NCBI GenBank assembly: GCA_900539715.1
Contig: UQDA01000002.1
Location: forward strand, 124,001 to 188,000
Direction: 5' to 3'
Source of the DNA: an uncultured Lachnospiraceae bacterium
GTDB lineage: Bacteria > Bacillota > Clostridia > Lachnospirales > Lachnospiraceae
DNA length: 64,000 nucleotides
Position numbers and translations under genes: made by a program. A model generated the notes under the pieces. That model was given only the letters and a program-made list of their open reading frames with translations, ran no database searches and was not told where the DNA came from. This document shows positions 7,520 through 14,649 of the stretch, one piece after another; position 1 is the first letter of the stretch, and every line of letters starts with the position of its first letter.

Positions 7520-8218
7520 TTATTCCAGATCAGCCAGTCGGCGCATACCGAAGATTCCTGTGCCGACGCGAACGCAGGTGGAACCTTCTTCAACGGCTGT
7601 CATATAATCGTTTGTCATACCCATGGACAAAATGTCCATAGAAACATTATCAATGTTTTTCTGTGCGATGTCAACAGATAATTGCTTCATCCGCTGAAAA
7701 TATTTTCTGTTTTCTTCAGGGTCAGATGAGTTTGGTGCGACCGTCATAAGACCCTTGACAAATATGCCGGGAAGCGCAGCTATCTGCCCGATAAGACAGG
7801 GGGCTGCTTCAAAGGTGACACCGAACTTACTTTCCTCTCCGGCGCAGTTAATCTCTATCAAAATGTCGGTGGAAACACCCTGTTTTACGGATTGCCTGCT
7901 TATTTCCTCTGCCAGCCGCAGCGAATCCACGCTGTGGATAAGAACAGTCTTTCCTATCAGGTATTTTACCTTATTGCGCTGCAGGTGCCCTATCATATGC
8001 CAGCGGATGTCCTTCGGGAGCTGATCGTATTTATCGCACAACTCCTGTACTTTATTTTCACCGAAATCCCGGACTCCGGCATCGTATGCCTCCTGAAGCT
8101 CGGATACCGGCTTCGTCTTGCTGACTGCGACCAAAAGAACGCTGTCCACGCTGTGGCCGGATGCCTTCAGAGCCTGAACGATGTTATGCTGCACGTTTGT
8201 CAGATTGCTGCGGATCAT
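7520..8218 (-). CDS. yggS: PLP homeostasis protein, YggS/YlmE family
   Basis: A 232-residue alanine-racemase-like barrel protein that binds pyridoxal phosphate through the lysine in VAVSKTKPV (near residue 35), with the family segments FGENKVQEL and WHMIGHLQRNKVK. The family acts in PLP homeostasis and not in catalysis. The start ATG at 8218 was chosen because AGGAGG precedes it at ideal spacing; an upstream in-frame ATG has no such site. It sits between the HlyD-like gene and sepF. Confidence 0.95.
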   Translation of the reverse strand: MIRSNLTNVQHNIVQALKASGHSVDSVLLVAVSKTKPVSELQEAYDAGVRDFGENKVQELCDKYDQLPKDIRWHMIGHLQRNKVKYLIGKTVLIHSVDSLRLAEEISRQSVKQGVSTDILIEINCAGEESKFGVTFEAAPCLIGQIAALPGIFVKGLMTVAPNSSDPEENRKYFQRMKQLSVDIAQKNIDNVSMDILSMGMTNDYMTAVEEGSTCVRVGTGIFGMRRLADLE

Positions 8219-8235
8219 GGTTTCCTCCTGAAATG

Positions 8236-9642
8236 TCATTGGTTGATGAGCTGGTCCGCATCCACAGTAGAAGCGTCCAGGACAATATAATCGTAAGGGC
8301 TTAAGCCATAAGTCGTATTGGGCTTGATAATGGCATATTCCTCGTTCTGCTGAAGCACCTGTATCTCTTTGAAATCTGCATATCCCTTATTAATATTATA
8401 TACGCCTGTCAGACTGGCACTTTGCGAAACAGTAACCGTTTCATTAGAATCAGGCATGATAAGATGGTCACCGACTCTTAGAGAGGAATCATCCAGATAA
8501 TAATATTCTTCCGTTTCCTGATATATCTGCGTTGCCACAAATTCCGTCGTAAGCCCGCCTTCCTCTCCGGTAGTCTCCCTGAGAACACCCGTTGCGCCGG
8601 AATTGCCCCCTTTTGTTACATAATCTTTCGGGATGAGGAAAAATTCTTTTGTAGTTATCGCAGAAACCGGAACTTTTAAGCCGTTTTCCGCATTGGCTAT
8701 CAGCTCTATCTCCAAAAAGCGATCCGCTGCAAAGGTCACCATGGAATTGTTGAACTTCAGCTCTACGAGCACGTTCCCATCTCCGCCCGAGTCGATAACG
8801 TTGACCTGTGCCCATGATTCATAGCGGTTTTTCAGGAAACGGACCTTTAAATATTGCTCTTCCTCCAATCTTGCAGCTGTAGAACGATCCGTCTGAATGA
8901 CAACAGACCAGTCTTCATCCGTACAGAGCCGGTAGAGAGGATCGGAAGCAGCGGCAAGCTCGCTGCTGATAAGCTGGCTCTTTTCATATTTTGATTCATC
9001 AAAATCCGCATCCGTCAGATCTGAAGCCTTTTTGGATTCAAAGCCGTCTATAGAGTAGGTGATAATACCGGATACCGGAGAATGACAGAGGGTAACCGGC
9101 TGACTGCCTGCAGCAGCGTTAATATCTCCGAGGCTATTGAGCACATTGATATTGGCGAGCTTTAAGACAGTTCCCTCCAGCTCATATTTGAAGTTATACA
9201 CGCTGTCAAAGCGATGTTCGTCAAAGCCTGCACAGAAGCTAGAGACAGACGTCCTCAGCTCTCTGATATCGCCTTCTGAGAGTGAAACGTTATCGGCATT
9301 CTGTTCATCCAGAACCTCCCTGAGCTGTCCGCTCTGATCCACTGTGCATACGAGCTGCCCGCTTCCGACCCGCTCCCCTTCCCGGGCGTAATAATTGATA
9401 TAGCCGGCGCTGCTGCTCGTAACGATCGTTTCATTCCGCATGGCGATTCCTGTAAAAACATTATCTTCCGAAAGGACGCCTTCCTGCACACGGTAAGACA
9501 CTACCTTTTCATCACGAAATAGATACATGACCACACAGATGATGATATATAGAAATATCGCACCGAAAATGACCATTCCCAGATTGATATTCAAAGGCTT
9601 GCGGTACTGCCTGATATTTCCGCCATGTTGTCTTGATGCCAA
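8236..9642 (-). CDS. HlyD-like membrane protein of unknown partner
   Basis: A 468-residue protein with one N-terminal membrane helix (about residues 25-45, LGMVIFGAIFLYIIICVVMYLF) and a long extracytoplasmic part with barrel-sandwich-type segments (INYYAREGERVGSGQLVCTVD) like HlyD/RND adaptors. No transporter ATPase or permease is nearby. The start is TTG at 9642, preceded by GGAGGAG at 6 bases; extending further upstream would run into the preceding terminator. It lies 17 bases before yggS and shares a transcript with yggS and sepF, suggesting an envelope or division role, which is inference only. Confidence 0.8.
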   Translation of the reverse strand: MASRQHGGNIRQYRKPLNINLGMVIFGAIFLYIIICVVMYLFRDEKVVSYRVQEGVLSEDNVFTGIAMRNETIVTSSSAGYINYYAREGERVGSGQLVCTVDQSGQLREVLDEQNADNVSLSEGDIRELRTSVSSFCAGFDEHRFDSVYNFKYELEGTVLKLANINVLNSLGDINAAAGSQPVTLCHSPVSGIITYSIDGFESKKASDLTDADFDESKYEKSQLISSELAAASDPLYRLCTDEDWSVVIQTDRSTAARLEEEQYLKVRFLKNRYESWAQVNVIDSGGDGNVLVELKFNNSMVTFAADRFLEIELIANAENGLKVPVSAITTKEFFLIPKDYVTKGGNSGATGVLRETTGEEGGLTTEFVATQIYQETEEYYYLDDSSLRVGDHLIMPDSNETVTVSQSASLTGVYNINKGYADFKEIQVLQQNEEYAIIKPNTTYGLSPYDYIVLDASTVDADQLINQ

Positions 9643-9687
9643 AAAAATCTCCTCCGGTATTAACGGGTTAAAAGTCCTGCTAAAAAT

Positions 9688-9716
9688 AAGCCCCGGCACA
9701 AATTTCTCCGGGGCTT
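9688..9716 (-). terminator. Terminator-like hairpin between the P-loop gene and the HlyD-like gene
   Basis: Minus-strand AAGCCCCGG pairs with CCGGGGCTT around an 11-base loop and is followed by ATTTTTAG. It begins 24 bases after the P-loop gene stop. It would end that transcript or reduce read-through into the HlyD-yggS-sepF genes, for which I see no separate strong promoter. Confidence 0.85.
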
Positions 9717-9740
9717 TTCTGGTGCATATCGAATACGTTC

Positions 9741-10160
9741 TTAGATGGATACAATGATTTTGGATCTCAGTTCCTCAGCTAAATCCGATTCATTCTGGGA
9801 TACACTGAGTACGAAATCAACACCAAATTTTTCGCTCATCTGTTCCAGCTTTGCCACAACAGGCACTATGTTCTGGCCTTCCAGATTAGCAATCTTTAAG
9901 AAGCTGTCAAAATACATCTGCTCAAGGTCATGGTCCTGAGAGATGATACCGCTCACGAATCCTAAAAAGGCATCGCTGGAATCTACCATGTAATCAGGAA
10001 CAACGATAAGTCTTATCTTGTTGTTGAGCTCATACATATGCTTTGGATTCTTATCCAGATAGACGATGCTTCCGTGAGCGTCCTTTACCTCCGTGTTCAC
10101 TTTGTCGAGCAAAAATTTTGTTTTGCCTTCCCCTTTTTCACCTACGATTAATTGAACCAT
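9741..10160 (-). CDS. Small P-loop NTPase-like protein, function unknown
   Basis: A 139-residue protein starting MVQLIVGEKGEGKTKFL. GEKGEGKT (residues 7-14) is a Walker A loop; IVYLD (near 33-37) may be a sheet strand, and no standard Walker B is obvious. Similar proteins are sometimes labelled PilT, but nothing here supports a pilus role. The start at 10160 has AGGAGGG upstream. It has its own promoter and a terminator and precedes the HlyD-like/yggS/sepF genes. Function is not known to me. Confidence 0.75.
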   Translation of the reverse strand: MVQLIVGEKGEGKTKFLLDKVNTEVKDAHGSIVYLDKNPKHMYELNNKIRLIVVPDYMVDSSDAFLGFVSGIISQDHDLEQMYFDSFLKIANLEGQNIVPVVAKLEQMSEKFGVDFVLSVSQNESDLAEELRSKIIVSI

Positions 10161-10217
10161 TGTAATCCCTCCTAAAGTATATTCATTCCTTGTGCGGACA
10201 CATATAGGATATGTCTT

Positions 10218-10246
10218 ATTATAGTGGATTTCGGTCAAAAAAACAA
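10218..10246 (-). promoter_or_regulatory. Promoter of the P-loop gene
   Basis: Minus-strand perfect TATAAT (10223-10218) with TTGTTT (10246-10241) at a 17-base spacing, in an A/T-rich stretch just downstream of the carboxypeptidase gene. The leader is about 50 bases. Confidence 0.75.
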
Positions 10247-10278
10247 CCCTCTTTTCAGCACAGTACCGGGATAAAACA

Positions 10279-11262
10279 TCACGTTCCCGCTTCTTCCAAA
10301 AGGTCGCTCATCTCCGTGTACATGATGCCGCGCTCCTTGGAACGCAGTATCACAGCGATATAGGGATTGCCGGAAGTATCCTTTGCCAAAAGCACAAGAC
10401 AGTTTCCCGCCGCATTGGTCGTACCCGTCTTGCCTCCTATTACCGTGACGGTCTCCGGTGCGCTATAATTGCCAGCCAGATACTGGTTTGTAGTCGTAAA
10501 CGAAAGCTGCTTTTCCTTGCCGTTTTTGTCCACATAAACGCTGTCATAACTGGTCATTCGGATAATATCGCCCACATCGCCATATTTGAGCGCCTCATTG
10601 AATATCAGATACATATCATAGGCGGTCACATAATGGTTATCCGCCGTGAGACCGTGCGGATTCACAAAATGGCTGTTTGTAGCCCCTATCTCCTGAGCTT
10701 CTTTATTCATCATTTCTGCAAAGCCTTCGACTGAACCGCCGATATGCTCCGCAATGGCGATAGCGGCGTCATTGGCAGACTTTATCAAAAGCGCGTGCAT
10801 TGCCTGATTGAGCGTCAGGCGATCGCCCTCCTGAATCCCGCAGGTAACCGCGCCGCTTTCCAGCTGCGTGGCGTTTTTGCTCACGGTGATCATATCATCG
10901 GGGTTGCCGTATTTGAGAGCCACTACGGCAGTCATAAGCTTTGTCAGACTTGCGGGAGCAAGCCTTTCGTGGATATTTTTTGCATATAAAACAGTATTAT
11001 TATTCAGATCAAACAGACCGGCTGCCGTTGCCTCCGACATATCCACTACAGAATCATCCACATTGACATCGCCATCCACTACACAGAGCGAAGCAGCAAA
11101 AGGTTCTGCCGTTCTAAAACCGCTTTCTCCGATCACCCGGAAGCTGGATACCCTGTAATCCGGGTCATAGGAGAAGGCTACGGTATCATCAGAACAGCCG
11201 GAAGCGCTCACACAGACTGCAACGGCTGCGAAAAGCGCCACAAATTTATTTGTACATTTCAC
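10279..11262 (-). CDS. D-alanyl-D-alanine carboxypeptidase (PBP5/DacF type), predicted lipoprotein
   Basis: A 327-residue serine peptidase family S11 protein. It carries all three penicillin-binding motifs: SLTK (S105, K108), SAN (162-164) and KTG (278-280). The N-terminus is a lipoprotein signal with lipobox SASGC (C23), so it is probably anchored outside the membrane, unlike classical PBP5, which has a C-terminal amphipathic anchor; the protein ends soon after the catalytic domain. It trims pentapeptide stems in peptidoglycan. It overlaps mgsA by 17 bases and ends the mre-min-rodA cluster. Confidence 0.92.
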   Translation of the reverse strand: MKCTNKFVALFAAVAVCVSASGCSDDTVAFSYDPDYRVSSFRVIGESGFRTAEPFAASLCVVDGDVNVDDSVVDMSEATAAGLFDLNNNTVLYAKNIHERLAPASLTKLMTAVVALKYGNPDDMITVSKNATQLESGAVTCGIQEGDRLTLNQAMHALLIKSANDAAIAIAEHIGGSVEGFAEMMNKEAQEIGATNSHFVNPHGLTADNHYVTAYDMYLIFNEALKYGDVGDIIRMTSYDSVYVDKNGKEKQLSFTTTNQYLAGNYSAPETVTVIGGKTGTTNAAGNCLVLLAKDTSGNPYIAVILRSKERGIMYTEMSDLLEEAGT

Positions 11263-11641
11263 GCCACTCTAAATCTCCCCTGTCTAAGGACTTGATCAAA
11301 AGCTCCGCCGTTGCAAGATTAGTTGCCAGCGGAATATTATGCATATCACACAGACGAACAACTGTGTTGACATCCGGCTCATGGCTTTTAGGCATCAAAG
11401 GGTCACGCAGGAAAATGACCAAATCCATCTCATTGTGCTCAATCTGGGCGCTCATCTGCTGTTCTCCTCCCAAATGACCCGCCAGATATTTATGAATGTT
11501 CAGATTCGTAACCTCTTCTATCAGACGTCCTGTCGTACCGGTGGCATAAAGACTGTTTTTACTTAAAATGCCTCTGTAGGCGATGCAGAAATTCTGCATG
11601 AGTTTTTTCTTCGCATCATGTGCGATCAACGCGATATTCAT
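11246..11641 (-). CDS. mgsA: Methylglyoxal synthase
   Basis: A 131-residue protein beginning MNIALIAHDAKKKLM, with phosphate-binding TGTTGRL, GHLGGEQQ and the segment FLRDPLMPKSHEPDV typical of the family. It converts dihydroxyacetone phosphate to methylglyoxal and phosphate, relieving sugar-phosphate build-up. It lies between rodA (18-base gap) and the carboxypeptidase. Its presence in a wall-synthesis operon links carbon overflow to wall growth only by position. Confidence 0.96.
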   Translation of the reverse strand: MNIALIAHDAKKKLMQNFCIAYRGILSKNSLYATGTTGRLIEEVTNLNIHKYLAGHLGGEQQMSAQIEHNEMDLVIFLRDPLMPKSHEPDVNTVVRLCDMHNIPLATNLATAELLIKSLDRGDLEWREMYK

Positions 11642-11659
11642 AATACCTTCTCTCCCATA

Positions 11660-12775
11660 CTATAGATTATATAAATTTTTTCGCTGCAGCCCGACGTTTA
11701 AGACGAATCCTATCCCGATATAGACGCTGACGAGCGAGCTTAGCCCGTAGCTGACAAAAGGGAGCGGCAGTCCCGTATTGGGCATGAGCATAGTAGCTAC
11801 TGCAATATTCATAAATCCCTGTATGCCTATCAGTGCCCCCACACCGGACGCGATGACCATACCGGCAATGTCCTTTGCCGACCGTGCGATAGATACGCAG
11901 CGCACCGCGATGAGCATCAGCAGGATAATGACTGCTGCAGAGCCGATAAAACCAAGCTCTTCCCCGATGATGGCAAAAATGAAGTCGGTCTGTGATTCCG
12001 GCAGGAAATTCGCATTTTTGACAGATGCGATGTCCGTATTGTTCAGACCCTTTCCCCAAAGCTGCCCCGAGCCGATGGCGATGACGGAGTTTATCTGCTG
12101 GTAAGCTTCGGCATCGGCATAAGCCTGCGGATCGAAGAAAGCCATGATACGGTTACGCTGATAGTCCTTGAGCAGCGTCTGGTCCTCTTGGACAACGATA
12201 GATAAAAAAACGAGGACGGTCGGTACTACGACCGCAAGGACGCTGCCGATTATCTTCCAGCTCAGTCCCCCTACAAATAAAAGAACGCAGAATAAAAGCG
12301 CAACCAAGATAGTCGTGGAAAGGTTCGGCTGTTCATGAATGAGCGCAAGCGGCGGCAGGATAAAAAAGATTGCTGACAGCACTATGCGCGGTGTATTTAA
12401 CCTTTCCCTATATTTCATAATAAACTGTGCATAGAATAAAATCAACAAAATTTTTGCAGTTTCTGATGGCTGGAGGTCAAAAAAGCCCAAATCAAGCCAT
12501 CTTTTTGCGCCATTTGCCTCTCTTCCAAAGAGCAGAACGAGCACAAGGGTAACGATGGCAAAAGCATAACCGAGCCAGGCCAGCTTTATCAGTTTTGTAT
12601 AGTCTAAAAAAGCAACGATGAGCATGAGCACCAGTCCGATGCCCATGCCTATCATCTGCTTACCCTGCACACTCTGCTTTGCGCTCCCGATGGCGAGTAT
12701 CCCTATCACGTTCAGTGCAGCTACGAGAGCCACCAGTAAAAAATCAAAGTTCTTCAGTTTGTAGTTTCTGAACAT
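11660..12775 (-). CDS. rodA: RodA-type SEDS peptidoglycan glycosyltransferase
   Basis: A 371-residue polytopic protein with about ten membrane helices and SEDS-family signatures: NGAKRWLDLGFFDLQPSE in the middle and PNTGLPLPFVSYGLSSL near the C-terminus. SEDS proteins polymerise glycan strands together with a class B PBP. The PBP2 gene, mreBCD and minCDE are in the same cluster, so RodA of the elongation machinery is the best call, rather than FtsW or SpoVE. The start ATG at 12775 follows AAAGGAG. Confidence 0.93.
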   Translation of the reverse strand: MFRNYKLKNFDFLLVALVAALNVIGILAIGSAKQSVQGKQMIGMGIGLVLMLIVAFLDYTKLIKLAWLGYAFAIVTLVLVLLFGREANGAKRWLDLGFFDLQPSETAKILLILFYAQFIMKYRERLNTPRIVLSAIFFILPPLALIHEQPNLSTTILVALLFCVLLFVGGLSWKIIGSVLAVVVPTVLVFLSIVVQEDQTLLKDYQRNRIMAFFDPQAYADAEAYQQINSVIAIGSGQLWGKGLNNTDIASVKNANFLPESQTDFIFAIIGEELGFIGSAAVIILLMLIAVRCVSIARSAKDIAGMVIASGVGALIGIQGFMNIAVATMLMPNTGLPLPFVSYGLSSLVSVYIGIGFVLNVGLQRKNLYNL

Positions 12776-12784
12776 ATCGCTCCT

Positions 12785-13057
12785 TTAGCTTATCTTATGC
12801 AGATCCAGAATCGGGATATTTGCATGAAGGGACATGCTTTTATCCTCCCGGCTGCGGCTGGATGCCTTGCTTATCTGAATCTCCATATTTTTTGTGTCTA
12901 TTTTCATGTAGCGGGATATGACCGCGGCAATATCTTTTTTTATCATATCCAGGACTTCCGGCGAACAGTTGACCCTGTCAGATATCAGAAGGATTTTTAA
13001 GCGATCCTTTGCAACCTCACGGGAGGATTTTCGCTGTAAAAATTTAGGCAGTCTCAT
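12785..13057 (-). CDS. minE: Cell division topological specificity factor MinE
   Basis: A 90-residue protein with the MinE pattern: N-terminal basic amphipathic region (LPKFLQRKSS), the MinD-interacting segment AKDRLKILLISDR, and the C-terminal dimer domain containing ISRYMKID. It stimulates MinD ATPase to set up pole-to-pole oscillation. It overlaps minD by four bases. Possession of MinE, as opposed to DivIVA/MinJ anchoring, implies an oscillating Min system as in many Clostridia. Confidence 0.94.
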   Translation of the reverse strand: MRLPKFLQRKSSREVAKDRLKILLISDRVNCSPEVLDMIKKDIAAVISRYMKIDTKNMEIQISKASSRSREDKSMSLHANIPILDLHKIS

Positions 13058-13860
13058 ATGCGTCCCTCCTGACTTTTATGAAATATCCCGCTCACCTTCG
13101 TCCAGAATGAAATGGACACATCAAGGTTCAGATACGGTATCTCATCTCCAAGGATGCGCTGACATATATTGCGGTAAGCACGGCCCGCCAGCGTATGATT
13201 CCCCACAAGAGGTTCTCCCTGATTGGTCGCAACGACCACATTTTCGTCATCCGGCACAACTCCTATCAAAGGTACCGAAAGGATATCGACTACGTCATCC
13301 ACGCTCATCATATCCCCGCGTTTTACCATATCATAGCGCATCCGGTTAACGACAAGATCAATCCTGTCAATGCTGGACGCCTCCAACAGCCCGATAATGC
13401 GGTCTGCATCGCGGATAGCAGAAACCTCCGGCGTTGTCACCACAAGGGCCCTGTCTGCACCCGCCACAGCATTTTTAAACCCCTGCTCGATACCTGCAGG
13501 ACAGTCTAAAAGCACATAATCGAATTGCTCCCGCAAATGCTCTACAAGCTTTTTCATCTGGCTTTCATTCACAGAGGTTTTGTCACGGGTCTGTGCGGAA
13601 GGAAGGAGGTAAAGCCCCGGCCAGCGCTTATCCCGGATGAGCGCCTGTTTGACACGGCAGCTTCCTTCTACCACGTCCACGAGATTGTAGACGATACGGT
13701 TTTCAAGTCCCATGACCACATCGAGATTACGAAGACCGATATCGGTATCTATCAAAACCACCTTTTTTCCGGCTGCGGCAAGACCGGTCCCAACGTTTGC
13801 GGTGGTGGTTGTTTTTCCAACGCCGCCTTTTCCTGAGGTAACGACAATTACTTCACTCAT
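13054..13860 (-). CDS. minD: Septum site-determining ATPase MinD
   Basis: A 268-residue ParA/MinD family ATPase. The deviant Walker A GKGGVGKTT is at about 10-18, the switch regions DTDIGLRNLD and DCPAGIEQG are intact, and the C-terminus ends with a likely membrane-targeting amphipathic helix (FWTKVSGIF). It recruits MinC to the membrane to block FtsZ assembly away from midcell. The start ATG at 13860 follows GGAGGA. It lies 60 bases after minC. Confidence 0.96.
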   Translation of the reverse strand: MSEVIVVTSGKGGVGKTTTTANVGTGLAAAGKKVVLIDTDIGLRNLDVVMGLENRIVYNLVDVVEGSCRVKQALIRDKRWPGLYLLPSAQTRDKTSVNESQMKKLVEHLREQFDYVLLDCPAGIEQGFKNAVAGADRALVVTTPEVSAIRDADRIIGLLEASSIDRIDLVVNRMRYDMVKRGDMMSVDDVVDILSVPLIGVVPDDENVVVATNQGEPLVGNHTLAGRAYRNICQRILGDEIPYLNLDVSISFWTKVSGIFHKSQEGRI

Positions 13861-13920
13861 ATAAAAGTCCTCCGAACATGAAATATTTGCGTTCCCTGAA
13901 AAATACTGCCCGAGCTTTTG

Positions 13921-14601
13921 TTACAGCGGCAGTTCATTCAGTAATTCATTTGTAATGGACTGCATTTGTATCTCACCGCCGCGAACGCACGCCATGAGCG
14001 GCTGCATACGCCTGGCTTTTAAATGCCAGCGGTTCTTCTCTTTTGCTTTATATTTGAAATCTCCGATCTTTAATTTCTGCGGAGTCATTTCAAGCGCTGC
14101 AATAAAATGATGATTCATCCCGTCGCCGCCTGCATAGGCGCTTCCGTTGAGTTTTCCTAAAACAATGATGTCCTTTGCCGCCATCACGCAGCAGCCCTCT
14201 TCCACATCACCCAAAACAACGACGCTTCCTTCCGTTTCCAGTATCTGCCCGTTTTTTAAGCTTCCGCGATAAAATTGCCCGTCATTCCCTGCTTTCGGGA
14301 AATAACGTTCAAAGGCCTCCATCGATTCCCGGAACTGCCCCTGCCGCTGCGCGTTCTTGCCTACTACGCATATCACATTCAGCCGGCTGCAGCAGGTCAG
14401 GGCGTCCACAAGGGCGTTTTCCTCATCATCGCGCAAATCCCTGCCTTCAAAGGAGACTGCGACCCGCATATCCCCGAAAAAGCGGGCAGAATCCCGGAAT
14501 TTTTCTTCTACACAAGAAAGCAGCTCCTCAAAGGGAAGTTCATCGTTTAAATAGACGGCGATACCGTCTTTATAACTTTTCAGGATAACCGGATTTTTCA
14601 T
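13921..14601 (-). CDS. minC: Septum formation inhibitor MinC
   Basis: A 226-residue protein. The C-terminal half (about 120-215) has the right-handed beta-helix pattern of MinC, with GSLKNGQILETEGSVVVLGDV, GKLNGSAYAGG and a MinD-binding region; the N-terminal half is the weakly conserved FtsZ-inhibiting domain. It acts with MinD to prevent polar septa. It is placed directly upstream of minD and downstream of the PBP2 gene. Confidence 0.93.
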   Translation of the reverse strand: MKNPVILKSYKDGIAVYLNDELPFEELLSCVEEKFRDSARFFGDMRVAVSFEGRDLRDDEENALVDALTCCSRLNVICVVGKNAQRQGQFRESMEAFERYFPKAGNDGQFYRGSLKNGQILETEGSVVVLGDVEEGCCVMAAKDIIVLGKLNGSAYAGGDGMNHHFIAALEMTPQKLKIGDFKYKAKEKNRWHLKARRMQPLMACVRGGEIQMQSITNELLNELPL

Positions 14602-14649
14602 TTCTCCCTCTCATTTCCGCCGCTGAGACGGCATTTGGATGAATCTTTG

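Noticed and set aside
9741..10160. PilT/twitching motility label for the small P-loop protein
   Set aside because: It is far shorter than PilT, lacks the Asp and His boxes, and no pilus genes are nearby.
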